DNA of 64,000 nucleotides from Dyadobacter sp. CY312 (GCF_021390535.1 NZ_JAJUXG010000018.1:167181-231180); one strand, 5' to 3'. Positions 52,453-63,700 are shown, counted from the stretch's first letter. Notes: a model not told the origin generated them from the letters alone. A program made the numbers and translations.

Positions 52453-53139
52453 GTGCAAAATATCATCATCAGCGGAGCTTCCGGGAATTTGGGTCAGGAA
52501 GTGGTTCAGAAACTTTCTGCATTGGACACCCACCTGTTTGTTACCACAGGGAGTCATTACAAAGGGGAGTTCGATGCGCTTTCAGGAGTCGACAACTTCG
52601 GTATCGATCTGCTGGATTCGGATGCATCTCATTCTTTTGTTCAAAAAGTAATTGACCAGGCTGAGACCATTCATGCAGGAGTATTTCTCGTCGGCGGTTA
52701 TGCTCCCGGCGGTCTGGCAGAAACGGATGATGAGGATCTGGAAAAGATGATTCATCTCAACTTCTTCACCGCATTTCACCTGACCAAACCTTTGATAGCA
52801 CATTTCAAAAAGCAGGGAGGTGGACAGCTTATTTTTATCGGAGCAAAAGGCGCTGTAAGTTCCAACCAGGGAGATGCCAATTTTGCTTATACATTGTCAA
52901 AATCTCTGTTGGTTAAAATGGCCGACATGATCAATTCAGAATACGAATCTGAGGGCATTACAGCCACTATGATCGTCCCGGGCATTATCGATACGCCTGT
53001 TAACCGCGAAGCAATGCCAGATGCTGATTTCGACAAATGGGTACCTCCTACTGATATTGCCGAAAGTATCGCATTCGTTTTGAGCGAAACGGGACAAAAA
53101 CTGAGACAGCCGGTTATAAAAATATACAATCAATCCTGA
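52453..53139 (+). CDS. SDR family oxidoreductase
   Basis: A 228-residue NAD(P)-binding SDR with a GTG start directly before QNIIISGASG. The cofactor motif is SGASGNLG (residues 7-14), and the YTLSK tetrad (Tyr/Lys) lies near 146-151. It lacks a clear NNAG; instead GGYAPGG lies near 79-85. The ending is shorter than usual. Function unknown. Transcribed between two terminators, so monocistronic. Confidence 0.85.
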   Translation: MQNIIISGASGNLGQEVVQKLSALDTHLFVTTGSHYKGEFDALSGVDNFGIDLLDSDASHSFVQKVIDQAETIHAGVFLVGGYAPGGLAETDDEDLEKMIHLNFFTAFHLTKPLIAHFKKQGGGQLIFIGAKGAVSSNQGDANFAYTLSKSLLVKMADMINSEYESEGITATMIVPGIIDTPVNREAMPDADFDKWVPPTDIAESIAFVLSETGQKLRQPVIKIYNQS

Positions 53140-53160
53140 TCGTCAACCAGCTGTTTGCTG

Positions 53161-54471
53161 TTAAAACAGGTCAATTGAATCATCATTCAATAATGTGATC
53201 TTGACCTGAGAAATGGTACTACGCTGTTTTTTAAGCACCGTAAACTCATAACGCTTGGTTTTGAGTTTTTCTCCAACCGCTGGTATACGACCAAATTTCC
53301 AGATCAGATAGCCAGCCAGTGTTTCATAATCACTTTCTTTGTAGATATCGTGTGGTAATTTGTCGTTGAGATCGGTGATTGATGCTGAACCAAGAACCGT
53401 ATATGAATTGTCAGCTTCGTTCTTCACAATAGGTGTCTCGTTATCATATTCATCCTGAATCTCCCCTACCAGCTCTTCAAGAATATCCTCCATTGTAACG
53501 ATACCATCCACACCACCATATTCATCAATAATTACCGCCATTTGCTGACGGTTCAGTTGAAAATCACGCAACAAAGCGCCAATGGGTTTGGACTCGTGAA
53601 CGGTTGAAACAGGACGAAGCATTTTTTGCAAAACAATATCATTGCCTTTACGCATTTGCAGAAGCAAATCTTTAAGGTGTAACACACCCACAATCTGATC
53701 CAGCGTATCCTCATAAACGGGAATTCGGGAATAACCTTCCTCAATTACCTTTTCAAGTTTGGCCTCATTAAAGTCATTTATATCAATCCCGAATATTTGC
53801 GTGCGGGGAATCATAACCTGCTTGGCAATACGTTCCGAGAAATTGAAGGCATTTTTGATCAGATCATAATCAGCTGCTTCTATCATTCCGCTTTCTTTCT
53901 GCTGCTGAACGAGATAACGAAGTTCGTCGCTGCTGTGTACTTCGCTCCCGTGCGTAGGAGTAATACCGATTCCCTTCAAAATAAAATTCGCAATCCCATT
54001 CAAAACCCAGACAACCGGCCTGAACACAATGTAAAATGCATGAAGCGGATACGAAAGGAATAACGTGGTAGACTCAGGACGCTGTATCGCAATTGATTTC
54101 GGGGCAAGTTCACCAAAAACAATATGTAAAACCGTAATAATGGCAAATGCTGCCGGAAGAGCGATCTGATGCGCCAATTCAGGATCAAGAGAAATTCCTA
54201 CCAACTCCATTCCACCAATGAGAATTTTGGAAACAACCGGCTCCCCAATCCAACCCAGACCTAGGCTGGCAAGCGTAATTCCAAATTGTGTGGCTGCAAG
54301 ATAACCGTCCAGATTTGCTACAATTTTTTTGGACAAAATCGCCATGGCATTGCCATCCTGAGCTTTTTGTTCCAATTGCGAAGCACGGATCTTGACGATG
54401 GCAAACTCTGCTGCGACAAAGAACCCATTAAGAAAAACGAGGACTAGGGTAATTATAACCTGAGTTATCAT
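53161..54471 (-). CDS. CNNM/CorC-type transporter-associated protein
   Basis: A 436-residue protein of the HlyC/CorC (TlyC) family. The DUF21/CNNM membrane domain covers about 1-180 (four hydrophobic segments, with GFFVAAEFAIVKIR), followed by tandem CBS domains (about 210-335) with MIPRTQIFGIDINDF and VHLKDLLL-type patterns, and a C-terminal CorC_HlyC domain (about 355-432). Family members link to Mg2+/Co2+ homeostasis; the name hemolysin is historical. ATG start. Single gene. Confidence 0.92.
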   Translation of the reverse strand: MITQVIITLVLVFLNGFFVAAEFAIVKIRASQLEQKAQDGNAMAILSKKIVANLDGYLAATQFGITLASLGLGWIGEPVVSKILIGGMELVGISLDPELAHQIALPAAFAIITVLHIVFGELAPKSIAIQRPESTTLFLSYPLHAFYIVFRPVVWVLNGIANFILKGIGITPTHGSEVHSSDELRYLVQQQKESGMIEAADYDLIKNAFNFSERIAKQVMIPRTQIFGIDINDFNEAKLEKVIEEGYSRIPVYEDTLDQIVGVLHLKDLLLQMRKGNDIVLQKMLRPVSTVHESKPIGALLRDFQLNRQQMAVIIDEYGGVDGIVTMEDILEELVGEIQDEYDNETPIVKNEADNSYTVLGSASITDLNDKLPHDIYKESDYETLAGYLIWKFGRIPAVGEKLKTKRYEFTVLKKQRSTISQVKITLLNDDSIDLF

Positions 54472-54506
54472 TTGATGTTATTCGGAGTGAATTGGGTGTT
54501 GTGATA

Positions 54507-54749
54507 CTAGTCTTCATGCTTTTTTCCATCCTCTGCCGGTCCTCTCATATGAATAATAAGCCCGTTCAGGAAGTTGCGCAACAATTGATCACCACAAGGC
54601 TTATAATTTTCGTGCCCCTCTTTACGAAACAGTGCACCCAGCTCACTAGCGGTCACTTTAAAATCCACAAGACTCAGAATATGGATAATTTCGTCGTTAC
54701 GAAGGTGTAACGCTACGCGGAGCTTTTTAAGGATATCGTTGTTGGTCAT
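54507..54749 (-). CDS. DUF1456 (YehS-like) protein, single-repeat form
   Basis: An 80-residue protein from the ATG at 54749 (a longer TTG-type frame reaches 54770). It starts TNNDILKKLRVALHL and contains SELGALFRKEGHENY, both typical of DUF1456 (YehS-like) domains. Typical members carry two such units of about 70 residues each; only one is present here. It may be a small DNA- or nucleotide-associated protein; function unknown. It follows no clear partner gene. Confidence 0.75.
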   Translation of the reverse strand: MTNNDILKKLRVALHLRNDEIIHILSLVDFKVTASELGALFRKEGHENYKPCGDQLLRNFLNGLIIHMRGPAEDGKKHED

Positions 54750-54825
54750 TTTTAGTCTTTTTTTGTGCAAGCTCTCAATATCTTCCTAATAATCCAATTA
54801 TTGTCACTCCCATTAGTCAACAAAA

Positions 54826-54850
54826 GGAGGCTGCCTTTTAAGGAGGCAGC
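54826..54850 (-). terminator. Hairpin after susD-like gene
   Basis: GGCTGCCTT / AAGGAGGCAGCC-type stem, weak T run on the minus strand. Downstream of the SusD-like gene. Confidence 0.55.
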
Positions 54851-54945
54851 CCCGATTCATATTTATTCAAACGCAATAAAGTCTAGTCTTTAGCTTATTT
54901 TTCACATAGAAGATAATCTCTAAGCATAATCCGTGCAGCTACAAT

Positions 54946-56478
54946 TTACTTAAGTAGCCACATCTTTTGATTAAAATCATCATTGCCGCCAAATTGCGAT
55001 TGAATGGCCTTTGACAGGTTCGCATTGTTATAATTCACCTCACTGTCCGGATACATCCATCTTACCGGTATCTTATCCTTTTCAGTATTGTTGTTTGACA
55101 AAGGATTAACCGGAAAAACAGGAAAACCTGTACGACGGTTTTCGAAATAACTATCGTACCCCGACTGAAGAAAAGTACCCAGGTATTTCTGGGTAATGAT
55201 TTTTTCTAATTGCTGTTGCATAGTCCCGGACAATTTAACTTTATCCGACGCCAGATAAGTCGTAATATAATCAGCCGTGATTTTACGATTATGATGAAAA
55301 TCAGCATTGTCTGGCGTGGTGTTGGCTACAAATTGCATTCCGGTACGGATCGCGTTTTCGTAATAAGTACTGGTTGGTGTTCCTGTAATCCATCCTCTTA
55401 ATGAAGCCTCTGCCAGCATGAATTGTAAAACAGAATAGCTTATTTGGTAATAAGGCTCTGAGTTGGCAAGTTCCGAATAGCGTGCATTCAGATTGGAATA
55501 ATCTTTTGACGAAGCAACCGCCGTCAGGTCAGAGTAAACAACCGACGGGTTCACCGCCACGTAGGCAGCATAGCTTGATGTACTTACACCGGCTGCCGTT
55601 TTAACTGGTGATGGCGCTGCGTAATAGAAAAGGCGGTAGTCTTCCAGATCCTTTAATTTATCCACAATCATGGTCGACATCACCGGGTAGATAAGCCCCT
55701 GGTTATTTAACTTGAACCACGGGAAACGCTGTCCGGCCACATCAGAATAAATTATCTGAAAATTATCGGCAGAGCTTTCAAAAATTGGCTTAGTAGTAGC
55801 AATCGTATTGAAGCGTGCTTTTACGTTTAAATCCGTATCGGTTTCCTTAGCGGACAGGGTTAGTAATACCTTCAAAGCGAAAGTATTTACAACCTTACGC
55901 CATTTGGTAACATCCCCAGCATAAATAGGGTCCCCTGCGAATTTCGTACCCTGAGCAAATGCCTGATCGGCTTCTTCAAGCTCCTTCAATATACCTAAAA
56001 ACACTTCTTTCTGGGTGGAATACTCCGGACTGATAACACCGCTTTCACCTTTCAAAGCATTGCTATAAGGGATGTCTCCCACACGCATCGTAAGTTCATA
56101 GAATTTCCACGCCCTAACAAACTTCCCAAGTCCTGTAAAAGAGTTTTTCAGTCCTCCATCAGGAGCCAGATTAACCATTTTTTCTACGTTGGTCAGTATC
56201 ACCAGGCCATCAAAGCCTTGTTTCCCCAGATTGTTGTACTGGAGAGAATTAGGAAACTCGGTATGACTAATTGCTTTAGAAAGCAATGCCGGGTCCAAAA
56301 AGCTGCTATTTGACGCTACATTCAGGATAAGACTGGTTGCCAGCATTTCTGACGACACCGAAGTTGCTGCATTGGGATTGGTATTAATCTCTGCGAAGTC
56401 GGAGCAGCTGTTTAGCGCTAACAGAGCTCCAGCGATGAGAATATATTTAGCGATGAATTTCTTCATGATATGATTCAT
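54946..56478 (-). CDS. SusD/RagB-like outer-membrane lipoprotein
   Basis: A 510-residue lipoprotein of the SusD-like family (SusD-like_2 type). Signal and lipobox ALNSC are visible (Cys near residue 24 or 28 depending on start; ATG codons at 56478 and 56466 are both usable). Helical TPR-type pattern follows, with GDIPYSNALKGES near 135-150 and SEPYYQISYSVLQFMLAEA near 340-360. It partners with the SusC-like receptor encoded 9 bp upstream to catch a glycan or peptide at the surface. No substrate enzyme lies next to it. Confidence 0.93.
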   Translation of the reverse strand: MNHIMKKFIAKYILIAGALLALNSCSDFAEINTNPNAATSVSSEMLATSLILNVASNSSFLDPALLSKAISHTEFPNSLQYNNLGKQGFDGLVILTNVEKMVNLAPDGGLKNSFTGLGKFVRAWKFYELTMRVGDIPYSNALKGESGVISPEYSTQKEVFLGILKELEEADQAFAQGTKFAGDPIYAGDVTKWRKVVNTFALKVLLTLSAKETDTDLNVKARFNTIATTKPIFESSADNFQIIYSDVAGQRFPWFKLNNQGLIYPVMSTMIVDKLKDLEDYRLFYYAAPSPVKTAAGVSTSSYAAYVAVNPSVVYSDLTAVASSKDYSNLNARYSELANSEPYYQISYSVLQFMLAEASLRGWITGTPTSTYYENAIRTGMQFVANTTPDNADFHHNRKITADYITTYLASDKVKLSGTMQQQLEKIITQKYLGTFLQSGYDSYFENRRTGFPVFPVNPLSNNNTEKDKIPVRWMYPDSEVNYNNANLSKAIQSQFGGNDDFNQKMWLLK

Positions 56479-56487
56479 TAATATTTA

Positions 56488-59400
56488 TCAGAATGTAAGT
56501 TGAATACTACCACCCACGTAGCGTACGGAAGGAGAAGAAAGTTGGGAGTCATTTGCTTTATCTGGATCAGCAAAGCGGAAGTCTTTCGTCCACATCCACA
56601 CGTTTTGCCCCGTAAATGACACAGACGCCGATTTGGCACCTACATATTTGGCCACAGACGATGGAAGTGTGTAACCCAGCGAAAGTTCACGAAGCTTAAA
56701 GAAAGTAGCATTAGTTACACCACGTGTACCATCTCCATAACGACGAGCGTAGGTTTCATAAGACACCTTGGTTGTGTTAGGAGCATATTCTCGGGAATCA
56801 CTCGTAATGTTACCAAAGTTGTCAAAAGCCACTGCACCAGAGGTCACCACTACGCCTTGCCCCACGTATGACTTATCTTTGTTAACAACTTCGTCATAGC
56901 GCCACTTGTTATCCGAATCGGGATGGGCACCGGTATCCCACATTTTGTAGGATGAGTAGTTGTACAACAGACCACCTATCCTGCCATCGAACGCTGCATT
57001 GAAAGTGAACTGTTTATAACGGACGGTATTGGAAAGACCAAAAATAAATTTTGGATCATTAAAACCGTATAAGCTGTTGTAAGAACTTGCCTGGGTGAGG
57101 CCATTTGCCTGGTGGATCAAATTACCCTGAGGATCTTTCAGCCAAGTAGCGCCTGTGTATGTGTCTGTCCGGCCTCCTTCTTTGGTCCAGTTATTTTTGG
57201 CAGAAAATTGCGAATCTAGTGATTTGAAGTAGCGGTGGTTATACGACCAGTTCGCTGTTGCATCCCATTGCCAATTTCCTGTTTTCAGGATCTTAGTCTC
57301 AAGCGTAATTTCCATTCCCTTGCGTACGTACGTCTGATCAATGTTAATCAACGTCGAATTAAAGCCGGAAGCATGAGATATTGCTGCACTGGTTTGTATA
57401 TTGTAATTGTATTTATTAAAGTAAGCAACATCCAGCTTGAAGCGCTTTTTCAGAAAGTAGGCAGCAGTACCAATTTCCCATGTACGGTTCGTTTCTGCAA
57501 TTACATTGCCTGCGTCGGTAATTGTACCCGGATAAGTTGCTGCATTTAAGCCGTTCCATACTCCTGTTACTGTATTGTAAGTATTGTTTGTGGCATATAC
57601 ACCCAAATCGGATTTAGCCACGGTCCAGGAGCCGCGAACTTTCCAGAAATCAAGCCAGCCAGGCAGAACATTAAAAAACTCACTCACTACCACACTGGCG
57701 CCTGCCGAAGGATAAAAGTAACTGTTTGTATTGGAAGGCATGGTTGAGCTCCAGTCATTACGCCCAGTTACGTCCAGAAAGAATGTATTGTCGTATGCAA
57801 GGCTCAATTTACCCAGAAGACTGTTTACCTGCTTACGAAAGCGAGGATTAGAGGCCGCAGTAATGGGATCAACTACGCTTACATTTGGTCTTTCCACCGA
57901 GTTGTTTAGCGAGTAGTATCCTGGAATAATTAATCCACTTCTGGTTGCACTGTAAAGATAATTATTGTCAAATTTATAGATAGTACCACCAGCCAGGGCA
58001 TCAATTCCTAATTTGCCAATCGTTTTATTGTAAGTGATAAAGGCGTCCCCGTTAAAGCTATAACCATTTCTTTTTGCAATGGAATACAATCCAGAAGCAT
58101 CCCAGCCTCGGGTCGAAAGAATTCCTGGCGGGTTTCTACGGGTTTCATTATTTTGGTATAAGTCAAATCCGGGGCGAACGAGTATTTTTGCGCCTTCGAA
58201 TAGCTCCATTGTCGCTGTGAAACTGGCATTCATTTTATTCTCCTCAATTCCATTCAACTTTTCATACGCCATCATGTAAGGGTTGTCGTACCAGGCATTA
58301 TAGTGCCAGTTTTGCTTCAAGTTAGGTGTAATCCAGTAGTTGTCTTTGTAAGACGCGAGGTTGTACTCGGGTCCCATCCACATCAAAATATTATAAATGT
58401 AGCCTTGTGCATCGTAGCCCGAACCGGCAACTTGCGGTGCAGTAAGCCGGTTGTATCCGATCTGGCTGTTTAAGTTAAACTTATCACCTACCTTCATTTC
58501 ACCACTCACACTAAAAGTTGTGTTATTGGATTTAAGATTTGGATATTGCCCCTTGTTGTAAACATGGCTGACCGACGCTCTGAAACTTCCGTTTTCGCCG
58601 GTTTGTGTAACACTTATGTTGTTATTGGAGATCAGGCCCGGCACGAGAAAGTCCTTAAAATTATCTTTCCCAACAGAACGCAGTTCAGAATTTCTCATTT
58701 CCTTCGCAATTGGATCCCACTGGTCGGCCATGGTTCCGTTATCCAGTTTGGCTCCCCAAATGTAGTCCGTCGGGCTATAGGTACTACCTAGCCCGGCACT
58801 ATAGGAGTGTTGCACCTTAGGGAGCATCAGAAATCCCGCATTAAACATATTATTGGTATTAACCGAAACGGTGAGACCTTTGCTGTCATCGCTGCGTTTT
58901 GTGGTAACAATTACCGCACCGCTACCTCCTCTTGAACCATACAATGCTGCTGCGGTTGGTCCTTTTAATACGTTAATACTTTCGATATCGTCCTGATTCA
59001 GGTTTTTGAGCGATATATTTCCGTAGGGAACCCCATCTATAACCAGCAAAGGTGTTTCACCCCGAAGATCCAATGTAGGTGCCTCATTAAATTCAGTACT
59101 GTTTTTAACCCACAATCCTGACACTTTGCCGGTTAACGAGGTAGCAAGGTTAACTCCTTTCACAGTCTGGAGGGAGGCGCCACTGATTTTTTGCACTGAG
59201 TACCCCAACGCTTTTTCCGCAAGTTTCATCCCGAGTGCCCCCGTTATGAGAGCCTCATCCAGATTTTGAACATCCTCCATAAGTGAAACATCGATCTGCC
59301 TTCTCCCATTAATTTTCACCTCCTGTGCCGCATAACCTATAAACGAAAAAACAAGTATCCCGTCCGAAGGAGCATTCATGCTGTACTTCCCTTCGGTATC

Positions 59401-59559
59401 GGTAATTGTTCCGTTGGTCGACGATTTCAGTAGGACATTCACACCAGGAAGCGGCATTCCCTGTATGTCCTTGACAGTACCTTTAACGGAAATTTGGGCA
59501 AAGGCGAGCCCCGGAATAACCAAAAAGATTATCCAGAAAAGAGTAAAGATCTTTTTCAT
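56488..59559 (-). CDS. SusC/RagA-type TonB-linked outer-membrane transporter
   Basis: Outer-membrane TonB-dependent importer of 1023 residues, the usual SusC length. Order: signal peptide (1-21), a carboxypeptidase-regulatory domain (about 24-95, with GMPLPGVNVLLKSS), a plug with GVPYGNISLKNLNQDDIESI and GPTAAALYGSRGGSGAV, and a barrel ending in a beta signal (GGSIQLTF). Partner SusD-like gene begins 9 bp later. No nearby hydrolase or sigma/anti-sigma genes, so the substrate is not suggested by context. Confidence 0.95.
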   Translation of the reverse strand: MKKIFTLFWIIFLVIPGLAFAQISVKGTVKDIQGMPLPGVNVLLKSSTNGTITDTEGKYSMNAPSDGILVFSFIGYAAQEVKINGRRQIDVSLMEDVQNLDEALITGALGMKLAEKALGYSVQKISGASLQTVKGVNLATSLTGKVSGLWVKNSTEFNEAPTLDLRGETPLLVIDGVPYGNISLKNLNQDDIESINVLKGPTAAALYGSRGGSGAVIVTTKRSDDSKGLTVSVNTNNMFNAGFLMLPKVQHSYSAGLGSTYSPTDYIWGAKLDNGTMADQWDPIAKEMRNSELRSVGKDNFKDFLVPGLISNNNISVTQTGENGSFRASVSHVYNKGQYPNLKSNNTTFSVSGEMKVGDKFNLNSQIGYNRLTAPQVAGSGYDAQGYIYNILMWMGPEYNLASYKDNYWITPNLKQNWHYNAWYDNPYMMAYEKLNGIEENKMNASFTATMELFEGAKILVRPGFDLYQNNETRRNPPGILSTRGWDASGLYSIAKRNGYSFNGDAFITYNKTIGKLGIDALAGGTIYKFDNNYLYSATRSGLIIPGYYSLNNSVERPNVSVVDPITAASNPRFRKQVNSLLGKLSLAYDNTFFLDVTGRNDWSSTMPSNTNSYFYPSAGASVVVSEFFNVLPGWLDFWKVRGSWTVAKSDLGVYATNNTYNTVTGVWNGLNAATYPGTITDAGNVIAETNRTWEIGTAAYFLKKRFKLDVAYFNKYNYNIQTSAAISHASGFNSTLINIDQTYVRKGMEITLETKILKTGNWQWDATANWSYNHRYFKSLDSQFSAKNNWTKEGGRTDTYTGATWLKDPQGNLIHQANGLTQASSYNSLYGFNDPKFIFGLSNTVRYKQFTFNAAFDGRIGGLLYNYSSYKMWDTGAHPDSDNKWRYDEVVNKDKSYVGQGVVVTSGAVAFDNFGNITSDSREYAPNTTKVSYETYARRYGDGTRGVTNATFFKLRELSLGYTLPSSVAKYVGAKSASVSFTGQNVWMWTKDFRFADPDKANDSQLSSPSVRYVGGSIQLTF

Positions 59560-60095
59560 AGAACTAGGGGTTGGTTGAGGTTAAATTTAACAAACTGAGT
59601 ACTTAATACTTAAACACCTATACTAATATACGTAATATAATGTTTAACCGAAAAACATAGAGACTAAGTACACCTTAGTTTACTATAAGTGAATGGTTTA
59701 AGTTAGAAACTACACTAATTAATATAGGATTTGTACATAAATTTCATAGCTGAAAACTTAATAGAAGATGTTGCGAAGCCACTAGCCCACTGCAACGATT
59801 TTATCGTCCGCATCCGGAACCATTATCTAAGCCAATACATCACCCCGATTTCGCGGTGCAAGATTAAGAAAAAAGTGAATGTGCGAAAAATAAAGCCCCC
59901 TGCACTATTTTCAACAATCTGATTCTTAGAATCTTAAAAATGATTATTAACAATTATTTCATTTTAAACTCAGTCAGTACCAATTGTGTTAACATTGATA
60001 ATAGCCTCTGAATAATTTAGCTCTAGCCGGAATCTCCTGTCATCAATTTTGTTTATCTTAGTTTTCAATTCAAGAGATATATCACATTTTCGATT
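59560..60095. other. Divergent intergenic region between susC and Uma2 gene
   Basis: About 540 bp, AT-rich. It contains the dyad at 59663-59679 (likely susC regulation). Open frames at 59731-59922 and 59970-60230 do not resemble proteins. No RNA gene recognised. Confidence 0.5.
59663..59679. promoter_or_regulatory. Dyad ACTAAG-N5-CTTAGT upstream of susC
   Basis: Perfect 6-bp arms with a 5-bp spacer (TACAC), about 105 bp upstream of the susC start. Could be an operator; no regulator lies nearby. Confidence 0.35.
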
Positions 60096-60653
60096 ATGAT
60101 ACTTCAGCCAAAATCTCAGGTTATACCACAAAACTTCGAAGAATTCCTTCTTTGGGAGCCTGTTGACGGTTTCAAATATGAATGGAACGATGGTGAAATT
60201 ATCAGATTCGAAAAAATGAAGAAAAAGCATCTTGTCATTGTACGAATACTTAACAGGCTTTTCCTAACAACAACCGCTCATAGAAATGGTGGTGAGTTGA
60301 TGACGGAGCAAGACGTTATGTTGACTGGAATTCAGATGCGCCGACCAGATCTGGCTTATTTCAGCGGTTCACAAATCGATAAGAGTATTGGTGCAGAGGA
60401 GCCTATACCCGAATTTATCATAGAAATTGTTTCTCCGACTGATGATGCCACAAAAGTTGAAGAAAAACTAGCAGAATATTTTAAGTCGAGCGTGAAAGTA
60501 GTTTGGCACATTTACCCAGACAATGAAGTGGTTTATGTCTACACCTCACGCAAGCAAGTTACCATTTGCACGGACACCGATATATGTAGCGCCTCTCCTG
60601 TTCTTGCAGACTTTGACATATCCGTCAATGATCTTTTTGCACTGCCGGTTTGA
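60096..60653 (+). CDS. Uma2 family endonuclease-like protein (DUF820)
   Basis: A 185-residue protein of the Uma2/DUF820 family, a PD-(D/E)XK restriction-nuclease fold. The putative active site is Asp85 in RRPDLAYF and Glu110 in EFIIEIVSP, with Lys124 region following. Biological role of the family is not established; members often occur in many copies in cyanobacteria and Bacteroidota and behave like mobile or regulatory nucleases. ATG start. A terminator follows. Confidence 0.85.
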   Translation: MILQPKSQVIPQNFEEFLLWEPVDGFKYEWNDGEIIRFEKMKKKHLVIVRILNRLFLTTTAHRNGGELMTEQDVMLTGIQMRRPDLAYFSGSQIDKSIGAEEPIPEFIIEIVSPTDDATKVEEKLAEYFKSSVKVVWHIYPDNEVVYVYTSRKQVTICTDTDICSASPVLADFDISVNDLFALPV

Positions 60654-60668
60654 TAATCAAAGAGAAAT

Positions 60669-60712
60669 AAAAGTAAAGAAGTCAACCTCACCGGGTTGGC
60701 TTCTTTACTTTT
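60669..60712 (+). terminator. Terminator after Uma2-family gene
   Basis: AAAAGTAAAGAAG / CTTCTTTACTTTT stem with inner CAACC/GGTTG pairing. Strong; upstream of the big lipoprotein gene. Confidence 0.9.
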
Positions 60713-60788
60713 ACGCCTTAAAATATATTCTAAACAGTAAAAAACACGACTATTTGTCTCTTACCTGAAAAATTTAAGCATTTACTAA

Positions 60789-63700
60789 ATGACCCCGAAA
60801 CGTTTCTTTCGAAAACCTGTCGTATTGATCGGACTAGCCACTATTGCAGTTGTATCATGCATGAAAATGTCCCCCACCGGCACCTCTTCTAAAACCAACA
60901 GCAGTGCGCTGATAATTCGGGAAGACGCTGCCACCGGAAAGGCCAGAGCCAAAGAAATTCGTGAGAAAACGGCGGTTAAAGTGGCTGACGGACTCAAACT
61001 GGATTTGTGGGCTTCTGATTCCCTTGCTCCTGACCCGGTATCCATTTCCGTTGACGACCAGGGGCGCGTGTATCTGAACAGAACGAACCGTCAGAAAAAT
61101 TCAGAGTTTGATATACGAGGTCACCGCAACTGGATGACGCAGTCTATTGCCATGCAAACTGTGGAAGATCGCCGGGCATTTTTGCGCAGCACTTTTGCTC
61201 CTGAAAAAAGCAAAGAAAACAGCTGGCTTAAAGACCTGAATGGTGACGGATCGCATGACTGGAAGGATCTGACCGTAGAAAAAGACGAAGTGTGGCGACT
61301 GGAAGATACGGACAATGACGGAATCGCGGACGTATCCATGCGCGTGCTTGAAGACTTTTTCGAAGAAGTTTCCGACGTAGCCGGTGGTATTCTGGTTCGT
61401 GCGAAAGATGCTTTCGTTGCCATTGCTCCGGATTTATGGCGCGTTGAAGACACCAACAATGATGGTGTTTATGATAAAAAAACTTCTATAAGCCACGGTT
61501 ATGGCGTTCACATCGGTTTCGGCGGACACGGCATGTCGAACCCTATTGAAGGGCCGGATGGTAAAATATATTGGAACATCGGAGATATTGGCGCCAACAT
61601 TACCACGGCAGAAGGTGTAAAACACGAACATCCCAACTCCGGAATCATAGCCCGGTCGAATCCAGACGGAAGCAAATTCGAAATCTTCGCAGATGGACTT
61701 CGTAATACGCACGAATTTGTTTTCGATGAGTACGGAAACCTGATCAGCTCAGACAACGATGGCGATCACCCCGGTGAAAGCGAACGTCTGGTTCACGTTG
61801 TTGAAGGCTCAGACGCGGGATGGCGGTCCAACTGGCAATACGGAAAGTATACGGATCCTAAAAACAATGGTTATAAAGTTTGGATGGAAGAAAAGCTATC
61901 TGTGCCTCGTTGGGACGGGCAAGCTGCGTATATCATTCCCCCTATTCAGAATTTTCATAACGGACCAACCGGAATGCAGTACAATCCGGGAACGGCTCTT
62001 GGTAAAGAATGGAAAAACAAATTTTTCCTTGTTGAATTCGTAGGAAACCCGGCCCGTTCGCCAATATGGGCTTTCGGACTGAAACCTAAGGGAGCATCGT
62101 TTGTATTGGATGGAGAAAAAAATATCCTCAGCGGTATTTTGCCAACCGGGATCCGTTTCGGTCCGGATGGCGCATTGTATGTTGCCGACTGGATTAATGG
62201 CTGGGATACCAAAAATTATGGCCGTGTTTGGAAACTGGATGTAACAGACGAGAAAAACGACCTGAAAGATCTTCGAGTTGAGACAAAAAGACTCATGCAG
62301 TTGAATTATACCACGCAGTCAGACGAGATCCTGCTTTCGCTGCTATCCAATCCGGATATGCGCATCAGATTAAAATCTCAGTTTGAGCTTGCAACCAGAG
62401 GAGCAAAAGGTGCAGCTGTATTCAGCAAAGCCATCGCTCAAACGAACAGCCAATTAGCAAGAATTCACGCCATCTGGGGAATGGGACAACTGACCCGTCA
62501 GGATAAGTCTTACAGCAACGCGTTACTTGCTTTGTTAAAAGATTCAGATGAAGAAATTACTGCACAAGCTGCCAAAGTTTTGGGTGACGAATACATTTCA
62601 GAAGCTGGCCCAATGCTGATACCTATGCTTTCAAGCAAAAATCCACGTGTGCAGTTCTTTGGTGCACAGGCTTTGGGCAGAATTAAAGAAAAATCGGCTG
62701 TTGCTCCTTTGCTGGAAATGATCAAAACCAACAATGATGCAGACGTTTACCTTCGTCATGCAGCAGTACTGGCTTTGTCAAGAATCGGTGAGGTTGAACC
62801 AATTGTAGCATTGGCCAACAATTCCAACAAATCACTCCGTACAGCTGCTGTTTTGGTTTTGCGCAGATTGAAAAGCGAAAAAGTGAGCTTGTTCTTGCAG
62901 GATAAAGATGAGTACATAGCAACAGAAGCAGCCAGAGCAATTAATGATGATTTGTCTATTCCTGGCGCTTTGCCTGCTTTGGCAGCCACATTAACAGAAA
63001 CCAGATTTACTTCCGAACCTTTGCTTCGCCGGGCAATCAACGCTGCTTTGAGGGTTGGAACGGACCAGCAACTTGACAATCTGATCGCTTTTGCAAAAAG
63101 GAAAAATACAGATAAAGTAGTTCGTGCGGAAGCACTTGCTGCACTTGGAACCTGGGCAAGCCCTTCGGTGATGGATCGCGTGGATGGACGTTACAGAGGC
63201 GTGATTCAAAGAAACCCGGCGATTGTTAAAAGTAAGATCCAGCCAGTAATCGCTGATCTTCTTGCAGATAACGATGTAACGATTCTGATCGCTACGGCCC
63301 AAATGCTTACCAATCTAGGCGTTTCGGACAACAACGATACGCTTGCGAAACTCTTAAACGATCACAAAGATCCAAAAGTAAGAGCTGCCATGCTTACGGC
63401 TCTTAATGAGCTAAAATACACCGACATGGAATCTGTGATGAAAAAGGGAATGACGGATTCTGATGCGGATGTTCGTACGGCTGCTTTGGGAATGGTGGGT
63501 AATGTTACCATGTCGAAAGAAGCTTTAACAGATATTTCAAAAACCATCTTCGAAAAAGGTAGTGTGAAAGAACAACAGCAAATGCTGCGTGTTCTGGGAA
63601 GTTTGCCTGTGGCTAAAACCGAAAGCATATTTGGAGATTTAATTGGGAAAATGACCAACAAACAACTTCCTCCAAGTTTAGCCCTGGATTTAGGAGAAGC

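Noticed and set aside
59731..59922. Small gene in the susC/Uma2 gap
   Set aside because: No ribosome site, no family, biased composition; likely chance.
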